DNA of 64,000 nt from Glaciecola sp965660625. Its GTDB lineage: Bacteria > Pseudomonadota > Gammaproteobacteria > Enterobacterales > Alteromonadaceae. Positions within the stretch are counted from its first letter, which is position 1. Each line of letters begins with the position of its first letter. The stretch is from NCBI GenBank assembly GCA_965660625.1, contig CBFIAR010000001.1:1-64000 (forward strand), written 5' to 3'. Below the pieces are notes generated by a model. That model did no database searches. It was given only the letters and a program-made list of their open reading frames with translations, and was not told the origin of the DNA. Both the position numbers and the translations under genes were made by a program. Shown piece after piece: positions 53,408-63,791 of the stretch.

Positions 53408-54268
53408 TTAAAGTGTTACCTGGCGCATAAGGCCCTCTTGAACTGTGGTGGCAACAAGCGTACCGTGTTTATCAAAAATTTTACCTTGCACTAATCCACG
53501 ACCTCCGCCACTGAACGGACTTTCCATTTCATACAACAGCCAATCGTCAAATTTAAAGGGTTTATGGAACCACATTGCGTGATCGATGGTTGCTAATCTA
53601 AGAGATTTATCATGCACAGCTAAGCCATGAGGTTGCAGCGCTGTGCTTAAAAAGTGATAGTCTGACGCGTAGGCAAGGGATGCTTGATGCACTTGCAGAG
53701 GACTATCCAGTGTGTCCCGGCCCCTTAACCATATAGCTCTGCTGGGAGCGCGTTTTTCAGCTGTATATGAATTAGCTGAGTCCACTGTACGTATATCAAC
53801 CGGACGGTGATAGCTCAGAGATTCCTTCATTCTTTGTGATAATTGTTCATAATTGTCTTCATAAAACTTGATATCCTGCGCAACGTCCTCTGGCGGGGGA
53901 ACTTCAGGCACAACGGCAAACTGATAACTTAGGCCTGGTTCAGGGCATTGAAAGGATGCCGTCATATCAAAAATGGTGCGTCCGTTTTGTATCGCTTTTA
54001 CCCGCCTAGATGAGAAGCTTCTGCCGTCTCTTACGTTTTCTATGTCATATATAACCGGCTTTTGGGCGTCTCCCGGTAGCAGAAAATAAGAATGCAGAGA
54101 GTGAATAATACGCCCTTCTTCCACAGTCTTGTACGCTGCGGCGATGGACTGTCCTAAAACTTGACCGCCATATAATGCGGGAAAACCTAGGTCCCAACTT
54201 TGGCCTCTATATAAACCTTGTTCAATTTTTTCCATCTCGAACAATGACTCTAATTTAACATTTGACAA
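53408..54268 (-). CDS. tesB: acyl-CoA thioesterase II TesB
   Basis: A 286-residue double-hotdog enzyme, as long as E. coli TesB. Catalytic residues are visible: Asp in LAYASDYHFLSTALQPHG, the Thr/Ser region in LATIDHAMWFHKPF, and Gln in ATTVQEGLMR. GQSWDLGFPALYGGQVLGQS is a conserved N-terminal block. It hydrolyses medium- and long-chain acyl-CoA. Confidence 0.94.
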   Translation of the reverse strand: MSNVKLESLFEMEKIEQGLYRGQSWDLGFPALYGGQVLGQSIAAAYKTVEEGRIIHSLHSYFLLPGDAQKPVIYDIENVRDGRSFSSRRVKAIQNGRTIFDMTASFQCPEPGLSYQFAVVPEVPPPEDVAQDIKFYEDNYEQLSQRMKESLSYHRPVDIRTVDSANSYTAEKRAPSRAIWLRGRDTLDSPLQVHQASLAYASDYHFLSTALQPHGLAVHDKSLRLATIDHAMWFHKPFKFDDWLLYEMESPFSGGGRGLVQGKIFDKHGTLVATTVQEGLMRQVTL

Positions 54269-54299
54269 TGTATCCTCACTTTGACATTTAGTTAACTAG

Positions 54300-56135
54300 C
54301 TACAAATTATCTGTTTGTTTAGGATTTCTCGGGTAAAACTGTTGCGCCATTTTAGTTCGATGCTTAAAAAATCGCGTGTCTTTGTATGGCAGTTTCATGA
54401 ATCCTGAAATTCCTAAGCCATTAATTTTTGGTATTAAATCAATAATTTCTTTCAACAAACTTTTGAATTCAAGCTCCATGGCATGGTCGAGCAATGTGTA
54501 ATAATTATGCACTTTCAAATGTTTTGGAAGCGCTTCAAAAATAATGCACCCAGTGTGATGAATTGCATTTAGACTTTTAATTTTTGACATGAGAGCGTCT
54601 GGTAACTTTAATAATTCATCTGGATCATCGCCATCTTCAAAGTAAGAATGCATACGACTTTCATTTTCAGCAAGTGATGTTTTACTTAATTCATAAGGTA
54701 TTTGCATTTTAGGATGAGGAATAAAAGGCTTCTTATCAGTCACCCGCTCAACATGCAGCGTATTTTTAGCGTTAAACATACAGCTCTTAAAAACGCCCTT
54801 GCGCAGAATAGCTCTGGCTAGATTGATCACGTTATCAACGCTCCTATCAAATGATAGCTGCAAACTGGGATCGTAGAGATTCAGGCTAGAGTCGACAAAA
54901 ATACCCGCGTCTTCCCAACGGATAGCTAATCCACCGACGACAGGATACTTACCTAAGCGGCTGACAGCCGCAATAAACCCTTTTTCTGTCTCACCCATGC
55001 CTTGCAGATAATTTTTGTAGTAGCGTTCAAACTGCGCATCATCGATGTAATTGAGTTGAGTCATATCAACACCTTCCTGCTGGCGTAAGTATGACTTTCT
55101 CGAACTATACACAACAGTTTCTATGTCTTTAATTTCCTGATGAACCCAAGTGGGCACCAAACAAGGCTGATCTTGATGTCTGTCTGCAGCAAAAACCCAT
55201 TGGCGAAATCGGGGGTAATGTTTCAGCAGATAGTCCCCGGCCTTGTTGCGTTCATTGACATCATTGCTCATCAAAGCCGCTAACACATTTGCAAATTCTA
55301 TTGGTAGACCCAGTGAATCAGGAGGAATAGCCATTCGACCATAACGCGAACCCTGCCCTGACGCTAAGGCGTATATCGTGCTCGCTAAACCTTGCTCATC
55401 AAATCTTGGACTGGATAATTTACCATCAAGCTGATCATCACCGATAAAGTACACGTCGCCTAGTCTTGCATTTGTTTGCTGTAGATCAGATGACATGAGG
55501 TCCATCACATTAGTGGTAATGGTTTGTCCTGTTGAATCAATTTGCGCAAACACACAAGAGCCCCAATCGATCAAGCAAACCTGTTCCAGCGTATCATCCC
55601 ATACTAAATTTGATGGTTTAATATCGCCATGAACAATAGGACGAAAAACACCGTTCTGCTGGAACTCTCTTAAAAAACGTAAAATTTCGCAAATCTGAAT
55701 GGTAATTTTAACAATAATTCTAGGTGGCATAGGGCCAAACCGCAGCGAATACTTTTCTAAATCAATACCTGTAGCTCGCTCCATGACTAGAATTGACTGC
55801 CGCTTGATACGCTGAAACTCTATTAGTTTGGGGACATTTGGATGCTCTACTAAGCCCTGCATAAAGGCTTCTTCCTCGAGTCGGTCTTGTATGTGTTGTG
55901 GCAACGTAATGCGAGAGAACTTAAAAACTAATTCATTCCCTTTATTGTCCGTACCTGCAAATGCGAATCCAAACGCACCTTTACCAATCATTTCAATGTC
56001 GGTATAGCCTAATTTTTTTAATTGGGAAATACACAAGACAAACCAATTTTTAAGTTTTTTAGCATCCTTATGAGACAACAAATATACTGATTGATCGTCA
56101 GGGATATAGAAATGTTTAAGCTGTGGTTGCTTCAT
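54300..56135 (-). CDS. Ser/Thr protein-kinase-fold protein with unassigned C-terminal half
   Basis: 611 residues. The N-terminal kinase domain (about 45-310) has a Gly loop GKGAFGFAFAG (51-61), the ATP-anchoring Lys in LVFKFS (72), the helix-C Glu (88 or 89), HGDIKPSN (169-176) as catalytic loop, and DWG (190-192) in place of DFG. Hence catalysis is likely. The C-terminal 300 residues match nothing that I know. It ends where rlmJ starts on the same strand (1-bp overlap), so the two are likely co-transcribed. The substrate is unknown. Confidence 0.82.
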   Translation of the reverse strand: MKQPQLKHFYIPDDQSVYLLSHKDAKKLKNWFVLCISQLKKLGYTDIEMIGKGAFGFAFAGTDNKGNELVFKFSRITLPQHIQDRLEEEAFMQGLVEHPNVPKLIEFQRIKRQSILVMERATGIDLEKYSLRFGPMPPRIIVKITIQICEILRFLREFQQNGVFRPIVHGDIKPSNLVWDDTLEQVCLIDWGSCVFAQIDSTGQTITTNVMDLMSSDLQQTNARLGDVYFIGDDQLDGKLSSPRFDEQGLASTIYALASGQGSRYGRMAIPPDSLGLPIEFANVLAALMSNDVNERNKAGDYLLKHYPRFRQWVFAADRHQDQPCLVPTWVHQEIKDIETVVYSSRKSYLRQQEGVDMTQLNYIDDAQFERYYKNYLQGMGETEKGFIAAVSRLGKYPVVGGLAIRWEDAGIFVDSSLNLYDPSLQLSFDRSVDNVINLARAILRKGVFKSCMFNAKNTLHVERVTDKKPFIPHPKMQIPYELSKTSLAENESRMHSYFEDGDDPDELLKLPDALMSKIKSLNAIHHTGCIIFEALPKHLKVHNYYTLLDHAMELEFKSLLKEIIDLIPKINGLGISGFMKLPYKDTRFFKHRTKMAQQFYPRNPKQTDNL

Positions 56136-57046
56136 TATTCAGTTTTTAACCATTCCACTTTTGAAAGCTGATTATTATCACCTGACAACTGTTTTTGAAG
56201 GATAGCGAGAATGTCTTTAAGGTCATGTTCCAATTGCCACGGTGGGTTTATGATACACATCCCAGAGCCATACATGCCTGCCGTTGCGGAGGGTTTTACC
56301 GAACAAAACTTAATATTTAATACTGACTTTACATCTAGGCCTGAGAACTGAGATAACATTTTTTCGCTCAATGCCGATTTAGGATTGTGGACTATTTCAC
56401 CCGTTTTCCTATCTTCTCTTGTATCACAAAGTAATGGGTACCAAATCATATAGATACCAATTGGCCAGCGTTTCACAGCCTTGAAAACGGCATCAGCAAC
56501 CCACTCGTATTCACTCGTTTGTTCATAGGGAGGGTCAATCAGCACAGCACCTCTATTTGGCGTCGGAGGTAACACTGCATTCATCATTTCAAACCCATCA
56601 CGATGCTGGGCCTTCATTGCTGTGCGACGACAATTACTCTTCAATGATACAAATGCTTGGGGGTGTAACTCCGCTGCAAACGCGTTATCACCTTTTCTCA
56701 ACAAAGCAGACGCAACTATAGGAGAGCCAGGATACTGCCCATCGGCTATATACTTGTTGATAATGTTCAGATAGCTGTCTAAAAATGCAGGAATATTGGC
56801 TTTAGCCTTTTCGCTGTCTGCAACGGCATGAGAGCCCAAGTCGAATTTTAACACGCCCGTTTTAGCCTCTGCGTTTTGTAACGCTTGCTTAGAGTTAAGC
56901 TCATATACACCATCGCCAGCATGTGTGTCCAAAAAGAAATACGGTTTTGACTTTATATTGAGGCGCATTAGCACGGCCACTAGCGTCAGATGTTTTAGCA
57001 CATCTGCATGATTTCCAGCATGAAACGAATGTTGATAACTGAGCAC
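56135..57046 (-). CDS. rlmJ: 23S rRNA adenine-N6-methyltransferase RlmJ
   Basis: 303 residues. The start LSYQHSFHAGNHADVLKHLT and the DTHAGDGVYEL SAM-binding loop are diagnostic of RlmJ (YhiR). DPPYEQ (about 175-180) is the N6-adenine methyltransferase catalytic motif. It makes m6A2030 in E. coli 23S rRNA numbering. Confidence 0.93.
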   Translation of the reverse strand: MLSYQHSFHAGNHADVLKHLTLVAVLMRLNIKSKPYFFLDTHAGDGVYELNSKQALQNAEAKTGVLKFDLGSHAVADSEKAKANIPAFLDSYLNIINKYIADGQYPGSPIVASALLRKGDNAFAAELHPQAFVSLKSNCRRTAMKAQHRDGFEMMNAVLPPTPNRGAVLIDPPYEQTSEYEWVADAVFKAVKRWPIGIYMIWYPLLCDTREDRKTGEIVHNPKSALSEKMLSQFSGLDVKSVLNIKFCSVKPSATAGMYGSGMCIINPPWQLEHDLKDILAILQKQLSGDNNQLSKVEWLKTE

Positions 57047-57065
57047 GAAACTCTCACTCTTAAAT

Positions 57066-57088
57066 TAAAAAGCCCGCACAATGCGAGC
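57066..57088 (-). terminator. terminator of the 2-oxoacid dehydrogenase operon
   Basis: GCCCGCA / TGCGAGC with a 3-nt loop, one G-T pair on the RNA, followed by TTTTT on the minus strand, 57 bp after the E2 stop. Confidence 0.75.
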
Positions 57089-57144
57089 TCATAAAGCACG
57101 TTGATGGGTCTATATTACAATGATAGACGCCAAGTTAAAAAGGC

Positions 57145-58848
57145 TTACTTCAGATGAGCCAGCATTTTTTGCGGCGACTGCAAGTAACTCATCCATAAGT
57201 TGTTGAATCGAACCATTGTTGCTCCGTCAATAACACGATGATCACCCGACCAATTTACCATCATGATACTTTGTGCAAAAACCTCACCCGCATCATTAAA
57301 TCTCGGTAATTTTTGGGTTTTACCTAAGGCAACAATGGCAACTTCTGGTTTATTGATCACTGGTGTTGCTGTTATTCCACCTAATACACCGATATTTGAA
57401 ATACTAATCGTACCGCCACTCAAGTCAGTATTAGACAGTTTTCCTTCGCGTGCAGCATGAATAATTCGATCACACTCTTGAGCAACCTCAAATAACGACA
57501 AGTGTTGGACGTTCTTTATATTCGGTACAAGTAAACCAATTTTAGAGTCCACCGCCATGCCAATATTATGCGACGTTAGATAGTGTAAATGAGCACTATC
57601 TTTTGTTAATCGTGAGTTGATTTCAGGGAAGGATTTCAAGGCCAAAGACAGTGACTTTATGAAAAACGGCATGAAACTTAATTTCACCCCTTGCTCTTCA
57701 AATTCAGGCTTGAGCTCCGCCCTCAATGCGATTAGATTGTCCATGATCAATTCATCAGACACCGTGAAGTGAGGAATAGTACTGATACTGTCCATCATCT
57801 GCTTAGCCATTGCCGCTTTTATTCCGCGCATGGCTATCACTTTGCTTACACCTGATACAGCGTCTACATTTTTGTTTACTTGCCAACTGTCATTAACGAC
57901 GGTGCTAGCCGTTGACGCAGAAAGTGCTTGTTGCGAAGTTTGTTTAACAATACCGCGACTTTGAACATACGTCTCAATGTCTTGCTTCAACACCCTCCCT
58001 TTTTTACCTGAGCCCGAGACAACAGCAATATTGATTTTATATTCTCTGGCGATCCTTCTTACCGCTGGACTAGCTAGCGCCTTGGCGCGCTCGCTCTGGG
58101 CGCTATCCACCTCGTTCAAAGCAGAAACCTGCACACCCGTTCCCATAGGTGAAACTACATGTGAGGCTCCACCTTGCGTTGTTTGAGGATGTGAATTCTC
58201 ACTTGTATCTGAATTTTCAGAGATTGTCGCGATATCAGCCAGTATCAGTTGATCGAATAGAGGCGTGTGAACTTGCGCAATATCCCCCTGTTGATAATGC
58301 AATTTTACAATTTTGCCTTGATATTTTGCGGGTATCTCGACTACCGCTTTGTCAGTCATAACCTCAACAACAACTTGGTCCTCTTCGACTAAATCACCTT
58401 CTTCTATACACCATTTCACTATTTCACATTCGACTATGCCTTCGCCGATGTCTGGTAAAATAAACGCTTCAATTTTCTCACGATGACTAGCGTCAAATTG
58501 CGAACCCGTTGCAGACGAACTTTGCTTGAGTGCATCCGAGTCTCTTGCCCTTGATTCGCATACAACAGCGACACTCGTTGCTGATGCAGTTTTTTCCTCG
58601 TCGCTAACTTCGCTCTCAATGTCCATTGCAAATAAAGGAGCATGTACTTTCGCAATGTCTCCCTCTTTGTAATATAGTTTTCTCACTACGCCATTGTGCA
58701 TTGCGGGTATTTGTACTGTTGCCTTATCAGTCATAACTTCAACAACGGGTTGATCTTCAACAATCACATCGCCTTCTTTTACTAACCATTCAAGTAGTTC
58801 GCACTCTACAATTCCTTCGCCTATGTCAGGCAATATAAATTCGTTCAT
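57145..58848 (-). CDS. bkdB: dihydrolipoamide acyltransferase E2, branched-chain 2-oxoacid dehydrogenase type
   Basis: 567 residues. Two lipoyl domains carry Lys42 and Lys167 in MTDKATV and MTDKAVV. A subunit-binding domain (ASPAVRRIAREYKINI, about 259-294) and a catalytic domain ending in DHRVIDGATM (catalytic His near 537) follow. It transfers acyl groups to CoA at the core of the complex. It starts 9 bp after E1beta. Two lipoyl domains, rather than one, are usual in marine gammaproteobacteria. Confidence 0.92.
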   Translation of the reverse strand: MNEFILPDIGEGIVECELLEWLVKEGDVIVEDQPVVEVMTDKATVQIPAMHNGVVRKLYYKEGDIAKVHAPLFAMDIESEVSDEEKTASATSVAVVCESRARDSDALKQSSSATGSQFDASHREKIEAFILPDIGEGIVECEIVKWCIEEGDLVEEDQVVVEVMTDKAVVEIPAKYQGKIVKLHYQQGDIAQVHTPLFDQLILADIATISENSDTSENSHPQTTQGGASHVVSPMGTGVQVSALNEVDSAQSERAKALASPAVRRIAREYKINIAVVSGSGKKGRVLKQDIETYVQSRGIVKQTSQQALSASTASTVVNDSWQVNKNVDAVSGVSKVIAMRGIKAAMAKQMMDSISTIPHFTVSDELIMDNLIALRAELKPEFEEQGVKLSFMPFFIKSLSLALKSFPEINSRLTKDSAHLHYLTSHNIGMAVDSKIGLLVPNIKNVQHLSLFEVAQECDRIIHAAREGKLSNTDLSGGTISISNIGVLGGITATPVINKPEVAIVALGKTQKLPRFNDAGEVFAQSIMMVNWSGDHRVIDGATMVRFNNLWMSYLQSPQKMLAHLK

Positions 58849-58857
58849 TATTGCCTC

Positions 58858-59835
58858 CTAGTAATCCATTGTGCGTTTGATAGCTTCAAACGTTTTTAGA
58901 TGATCCGGCATGTATTCTTTTTCGTGCGCCAATGGATAAGGTGTATCAAGACCACAAACCCGCGCAATTGGCGATTCCAAGTATAAGAAACATCTTTCCT
59001 GAACGGTTGCCGCAATTTCACTTGCAAAACCGCCCGTTAATGGAGCTTCATGGTTGATTAAGAGTCTGCCTGTTTTGCAAACAGATTCACAAATTGTGTC
59101 TACATCCCAAGGTAATATGCTTTGTAAATCGATAACTTCACAAGACACGCCAATTTCCTCGGCCATCGCAGCCGCTTTTTCGATAATTTCGACCTGAGCA
59201 CCCCATGCTAATAAGGTGATGTCCGAACCTTTTTTCACTAAGTCGGCTTTACCTAATGGCAATTCATAGTCGGTTTCAGGCACGTCACCAACCGCAGCTC
59301 TGTAAAGCTTTTTTGGTTCCATAAATAACACAGGGTTGTCGTCGCGAATTGAAGCAAGTAGTAAGCCTTTGGCTTGTTTTGGGTTACGCGGTATCACTAT
59401 TTTCATACCTGGAATGTGCGCAAAAAATGCTTCAGGTGACTGGGAATGGTAGTGTCCGCCTGCTATACCGCCGCCATAAGGCGTTCGAATAGTTAATGTA
59501 CCGCAGGTAAATTGACCACCTGAACGATAACGCCATTTTGCAGTTTCATTCACAATTTGGTCAAACGCGGGGAAAATATAATCACTAAATTGGATTTCAG
59601 CTATCGGCACTGCGCCCTGTGCAGCCAAACCATTAGCAAAGCCTATGATGCCCTGTTCGGTTAACGGCGTATTGAAGCAACGCCCTTTACCAAATTTCTG
59701 CTGTAAATTGCTTGTCGCTCTAAAAACACCACCAAAGTGACCAACATCTTCGCCGAAAACCATCACTTTTTCATTTTTGGTCATCGCCGTAATAAGTGCG
59801 CTATTAATTGCTTGTAATAAATTCATTTGCGCCAT
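58858..59835 (-). CDS. bkdA2: 2-oxoacid dehydrogenase E1 component, beta subunit
   Basis: 325 residues. VFGEDVGHFGGVFRATSNLQ, FNTPLTEQGIIGFANGLA and EIQFSDYIFPAFDQIVNE are the transketolase-like pyrimidine-binding parts. The C-terminal domain (LINHEAPLTGGFASEIAATV) is intact. With E1alpha it forms a thiamin-diphosphate-dependent tetramer that decarboxylates branched-chain 2-oxoacids. Confidence 0.94.
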   Translation of the reverse strand: MAQMNLLQAINSALITAMTKNEKVMVFGEDVGHFGGVFRATSNLQQKFGKGRCFNTPLTEQGIIGFANGLAAQGAVPIAEIQFSDYIFPAFDQIVNETAKWRYRSGGQFTCGTLTIRTPYGGGIAGGHYHSQSPEAFFAHIPGMKIVIPRNPKQAKGLLLASIRDDNPVLFMEPKKLYRAAVGDVPETDYELPLGKADLVKKGSDITLLAWGAQVEIIEKAAAMAEEIGVSCEVIDLQSILPWDVDTICESVCKTGRLLINHEAPLTGGFASEIAATVQERCFLYLESPIARVCGLDTPYPLAHEKEYMPDHLKTFEAIKRTMDY

Positions 59836-61031
59836 TATTTTACTCTCCCAGACGTTTTAGGATAGTGCTCAGGGTATTTAGCTATATGAGCTTTCAATTC
59901 AACAAGTTGTTGTTTTAGGTGCCAAGGTGGCATGTCGTATACATCTTCGATAATGTCTTCGATAGGCGCAATAGGCACTTTTTCAGCATTCTTAAGCGCA
60001 GTAAGGATTTCCGCTCGTGACTTTTCTAAAAATACGTCGGTCGCTTTTTTGTCGAACCACCCTTTCCCATCTAACCATTTATTGAAACGCTCGATTGGAT
60101 CTTTTGCTTTCCATTTATCTTCTTCACTTTTAGAGCGATATCCACTCGGGTCATCCGACGTTGAATGCGCGGCCAAACGATACGTCATTGCTTCAATCAA
60201 TACCGGACAGTTTTCTGCTAAGGCAATCTCTCGCGCTTTTCTAGTAGCTGCATATATTGCTAGGACATCGTTGCCATCAACACGAATCGTTTTAACACCG
60301 TATCCGATACCGCGGGAAGCTATACCATCACCTCTAAATTGCTCCTCCGATGGAGTGGAAATAGCGTAACCGTTGTTTCGGCAGAAGAATATAACTGGGC
60401 AATTCAGCACGGCAGCCATATTAACGCCAGCGTGAAAATCACCTTCAGACGCCGCACCTTCGCCAAAGTAACAAATCGTGACCGCCGGTAGACCCGCCAT
60501 CTTTTGTCCGTAAGCGTAGCCTGCGGCCTGTGATATTTGGGTACCTAATGGGGAAGAAATTGTCATAAAGTTCAGAGCCTTATCGCCATAATGAATAGGC
60601 ATTTGTCGACCTTTATTAGGATCTAAGTGGTTACTAAACATTTGGTTCATAAACTGATCCGTCGTATAACCACGATAAGCAAGTGCACCCTGCTCTCTAT
60701 ATTGCGACATAATCATGTCGTTTTCAGATAATGCAGCAGCGCTGCCGACGGTAGATGCTTCTTCGCCCGTGCACGCAAGATAGAAGCTGATCCGACCTTG
60801 GCGCTGTGCACCCACCATACGCTCATCTAACAAGCGAATGTATTGCATCGTCGATGAAATTCTCTTCGCAGTTACCTCGTCTATTTTTGGACTTAGTTCT
60901 TTATTCGTTTCGTGTCCATTTTCATCGAGTAACTGCAACATGGGAATTTCTATAAGGCCATTCTCAATCAAGCAAACGCTATTTGTTGCGTGTACATCAG
61001 AAAGGTGATTTCTGTCTTGCATGTTCAACAT
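59835..61031 (-). CDS. bkdA1: 2-oxoacid dehydrogenase E1 component, alpha subunit
   Basis: 398 residues. The thiamin diphosphate/Mg motif is YFGEGAASEGDFHAGVNMA with a later CRNNGYAIST (about 198-240). YRLAAHSTSDDPSGYRS (about 283-299) is the phosphorylation-loop-like region in the family. It is first of E1alpha-E1beta-E2, which together degrade Val, Leu and Ile keto acids; E3 is not in the window. Confidence 0.94.
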   Translation of the reverse strand: MLNMQDRNHLSDVHATNSVCLIENGLIEIPMLQLLDENGHETNKELSPKIDEVTAKRISSTMQYIRLLDERMVGAQRQGRISFYLACTGEEASTVGSAAALSENDMIMSQYREQGALAYRGYTTDQFMNQMFSNHLDPNKGRQMPIHYGDKALNFMTISSPLGTQISQAAGYAYGQKMAGLPAVTICYFGEGAASEGDFHAGVNMAAVLNCPVIFFCRNNGYAISTPSEEQFRGDGIASRGIGYGVKTIRVDGNDVLAIYAATRKAREIALAENCPVLIEAMTYRLAAHSTSDDPSGYRSKSEEDKWKAKDPIERFNKWLDGKGWFDKKATDVFLEKSRAEILTALKNAEKVPIAPIEDIIEDVYDMPPWHLKQQLVELKAHIAKYPEHYPKTSGRVK

Positions 61032-61465
61032 CCATTAGAGTTAAATTACGCTATACATTCTAATGAAGGTTTTTATCTGGTGTTTTGCTATTTTTTTCAT
61101 ATTTTGCAAATGAGTAATGATAAACAACCTCGTTCTTACCTATTTTTGAATGAATCATCCTAGTTGTTAACTATTTGCAAATATTGCGTTAAATATTCGT
61201 CCATATCAGAGCGTTTTTTTTAAAAGCATTAGAATCATATTCACCACAGCTAATATTAACACTGCAATTTGTATCTATTGATATGTTATTCATCAGCCGA
61301 GATACTTTTTGTAACGATAAATAGGCGATTAATTTCTCTCATGACTTATAAAGTGAAGAAACCAAAAAATATCAGTTTAAATTGTTAATCAATTCAATGA
61401 GCTCAATCTCTTTTTTGACCGCAAAATATGTTAGTCTCAGCAAAACTTTTCAGTGAGCCATTCTT
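61032..61465. other. divergent intergenic region between bkd operon and MATE gene
   Basis: About 430 bp, AT-rich, which must hold the promoters of both the leftward bkd operon and the rightward exporter. I could not single out an operator or a strong consensus promoter. Confidence 0.5.
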
Positions 61466-62848
61466 TTGAGTAAAACAATTACTAAACAAGCCTTCATAGT
61501 AGAAATGAGAACACTGTTGGCACTGGCTTGGCCACTACTTATTGCGCAAGTGACGCAAACACTAATGGGTGTTTCAGACACTATCATGGCAGGTCGCTAC
61601 AGTTATACCGATATGGCTGCAGTTGCTATAGGATTCAGTATTACTATGCCTGTCTTGATGTTTATTCAAGGTGTGACATTAGGCCTGTCGCCGATTATTA
61701 GTCGCTTGCAGGGTAGCAAGCAAAATAATAAAGTCGCAAACGCGCTTCACCAATGTATCTGGTTATCTTTAATACTGAGTGTTTTTGCCTTGCTGCTCAT
61801 TTTTGCAGTAGGTCCGTTACTTGAAAATATTGAAATGGAGGTCGACGTAAGAACCATTACCGTTGATTACATCGTGTATATTTTGCTTGCTGCTCCAGGT
61901 TTCGCTTTATATCAAAGTTTACGTAACTGCTGCGAGGGCTTATCTAGCACTCGACCTACTATGCTCATTATGTTTGCCGGTTTACTGGTGAATATTCCAG
62001 CGAATTACATTTTAATTAATGGTTTATTTGGTTTACCCGAGATGGGTGGCGCAGGTTGCGGTCTTGCCACTTTATTGGTTATTTATGTAATGGCTTGTGT
62101 CACTTTGTTCTACATGATGATAGCGAAGAAATTAAAACAATATGACCTGTTTACTCGGTTTCATTGGCCAAAGCTAGACTTGCAGCTCTCTCAATTAAAA
62201 ATCGGCTTACCCATTGCTTTCACCATTGTATTTGAAGTTACTCTTTTTGGTGTTGTCGCAGTATTACTTGCACGTTTTGGTGCTGAAGTGGTTGCCTCAC
62301 ATCAAATTGCACTTAACTTTTCCTCATTGATGTTCATGTTGCCAATGAGTATTGGCATGGCGGTGGCTATACGCATAGGCCATTCAGTGGGTAAAGAGGA
62401 CGCCCTAAACGCTAAAATTTCAGTCTATTGCGCTCTTGTATGTGCAATTATTATTGCCTTATTTACCGCTACGGTATCGGTTATTTTGAGTACTGAAATA
62501 GCGGCTCTGTATACAGAGAATAAGGGGGTTATTATGATAGCATCGAGCCTTTTATTTTTCGCCGCTTTGTTCCAGTTCAGCGATGGTATTCAAGTGGTTT
62601 CAGCGAATGCTCTGCGCGGATATAAAGACACAAAAGCCATGTTAATTCTGAGTTTTGTATCGTATTGGTTAGTTGGTCTGCCGGTCGGTGTCGTACTAGG
62701 CCTAACAGACTGGTTTTTCCCTGTTATGGCTGCAAAGGGTTTTTGGATAGGCTTTATATCCGGGTTGAGTTGCGCGGCAGTATTAATGTTTTGGCGCGTT
62801 AGAGTGATTCAAAAACGCGTAGCGAATAATGTTAAAGCTTATGCATAG
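61466..62848 (+). CDS. MATE-family multidrug exporter (NorM-like)
   Basis: 460 residues and 12 helices in two halves. LALAWPLLIAQVTQTLMGVSDTIMAG opens helix 1 (two parts, about 17-42), and AVAIRIGHSVG opens the second-half motif. It exports drugs or toxic metabolites with Na+ or H+ coupling. The start is TTG 61466; a later in-frame ATG (61505) would still leave all helices. Confidence 0.92.
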   Translation: MSKTITKQAFIVEMRTLLALAWPLLIAQVTQTLMGVSDTIMAGRYSYTDMAAVAIGFSITMPVLMFIQGVTLGLSPIISRLQGSKQNNKVANALHQCIWLSLILSVFALLLIFAVGPLLENIEMEVDVRTITVDYIVYILLAAPGFALYQSLRNCCEGLSSTRPTMLIMFAGLLVNIPANYILINGLFGLPEMGGAGCGLATLLVIYVMACVTLFYMMIAKKLKQYDLFTRFHWPKLDLQLSQLKIGLPIAFTIVFEVTLFGVVAVLLARFGAEVVASHQIALNFSSLMFMLPMSIGMAVAIRIGHSVGKEDALNAKISVYCALVCAIIIALFTATVSVILSTEIAALYTENKGVIMIASSLLFFAALFQFSDGIQVVSANALRGYKDTKAMLILSFVSYWLVGLPVGVVLGLTDWFFPVMAAKGFWIGFISGLSCAAVLMFWRVRVIQKRVANNVKAYA

Positions 62849-62984
62849 GCTGCGGATCCTAACATCGACAAATCACCACTTATCGATGCTAAAGTGAAGA
62901 GTAACTCTATTTCAGATGATAGCGTAATCAATGGCAATAAAGTGTTTGTTCTTGCAAATATTTTGATCCTAATGAATGATTTCA

Positions 62985-63719
62985 TTAGCGCCTTGTAAAG
63001 GTTTTAGTTGAGCCTTCAAGTGCTTTGTTCATCTCTGACATTTCAGCCGCCGTTAAATGTCGATACTGCCCCGGCTTTATGCCACTTAAATCAACATGCA
63101 TTATGCGTTTTCTGGTTAAACGTGTAACTTCATAGCCCAAGTATTCGCACATTCTGCGAATTTGACGGTTTAAACCTTGGGTCAACACAATATCGAAACC
63201 GAATTTCCCTGCTCTCTTCACTTCACAGGGCTTAGTAACAGTGTCTAATATCGGTACACCAGAAGACATTTTCTGGATGAAATCATCAGAAATAACTCTG
63301 TTGACGACCACACGATAATGTTTCTCATGGGCATTTTCAGCTCGCAATATCTTGTTCACAATATCACCATCGCTGGTGAGTAATATTAAGCCCTCGGAAG
63401 GTTTATCTAATCGACCGATAGGAAATATCCTTGTTGGAAAGCCAATCGCATCAATAATGTTACCTGCTACTTGTCTTTCAGTAGTACAGGTAATTCCCAC
63501 TGGTTTGTTGTAGGCAAGATAAACGCGGTCAGTTTTATCTTGGGGGACAGGTTTGATCAACTTTCCGTCCACAGTGACTTCATCGCCAACAGCAATTTTA
63601 GTGCCCAGTTCTGGCAAAGCACCATTTACTCTGACACTGCCTTTCTCAATTAAGGCGTCAGCTGCGCGACGTGAGCAAAAACCAGAATCACTGATGTATT
63701 TATTAAGACGTTTTAACAT
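62985..63719 (-). CDS. rluF: 23S rRNA pseudouridine synthase RluF
   Basis: 244 residues. The N-terminal S4 RNA-binding domain is LNKYISDSGFCSRRAADALI (about 4-23). The catalytic domain has GRLDKPSEGLILLTSDGD, with the catalytic Asp (about 104), and NRQIRRMCEYLGYEV, typical of RluF. It makes pseudouridine 2604 (and 2605) in E. coli numbering. Confidence 0.93.
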   Translation of the reverse strand: MLKRLNKYISDSGFCSRRAADALIEKGSVRVNGALPELGTKIAVGDEVTVDGKLIKPVPQDKTDRVYLAYNKPVGITCTTERQVAGNIIDAIGFPTRIFPIGRLDKPSEGLILLTSDGDIVNKILRAENAHEKHYRVVVNRVISDDFIQKMSSGVPILDTVTKPCEVKRAGKFGFDIVLTQGLNRQIRRMCEYLGYEVTRLTRKRIMHVDLSGIKPGQYRHLTAAEMSEMNKALEGSTKTFTRR

Positions 63720-63791
63720 TTGGCTTCCCTGTATTAAGCGCGCTCAATGATACAAGCTTATCCCGCTATTGTGCAATGAATAGCGGGAAAC

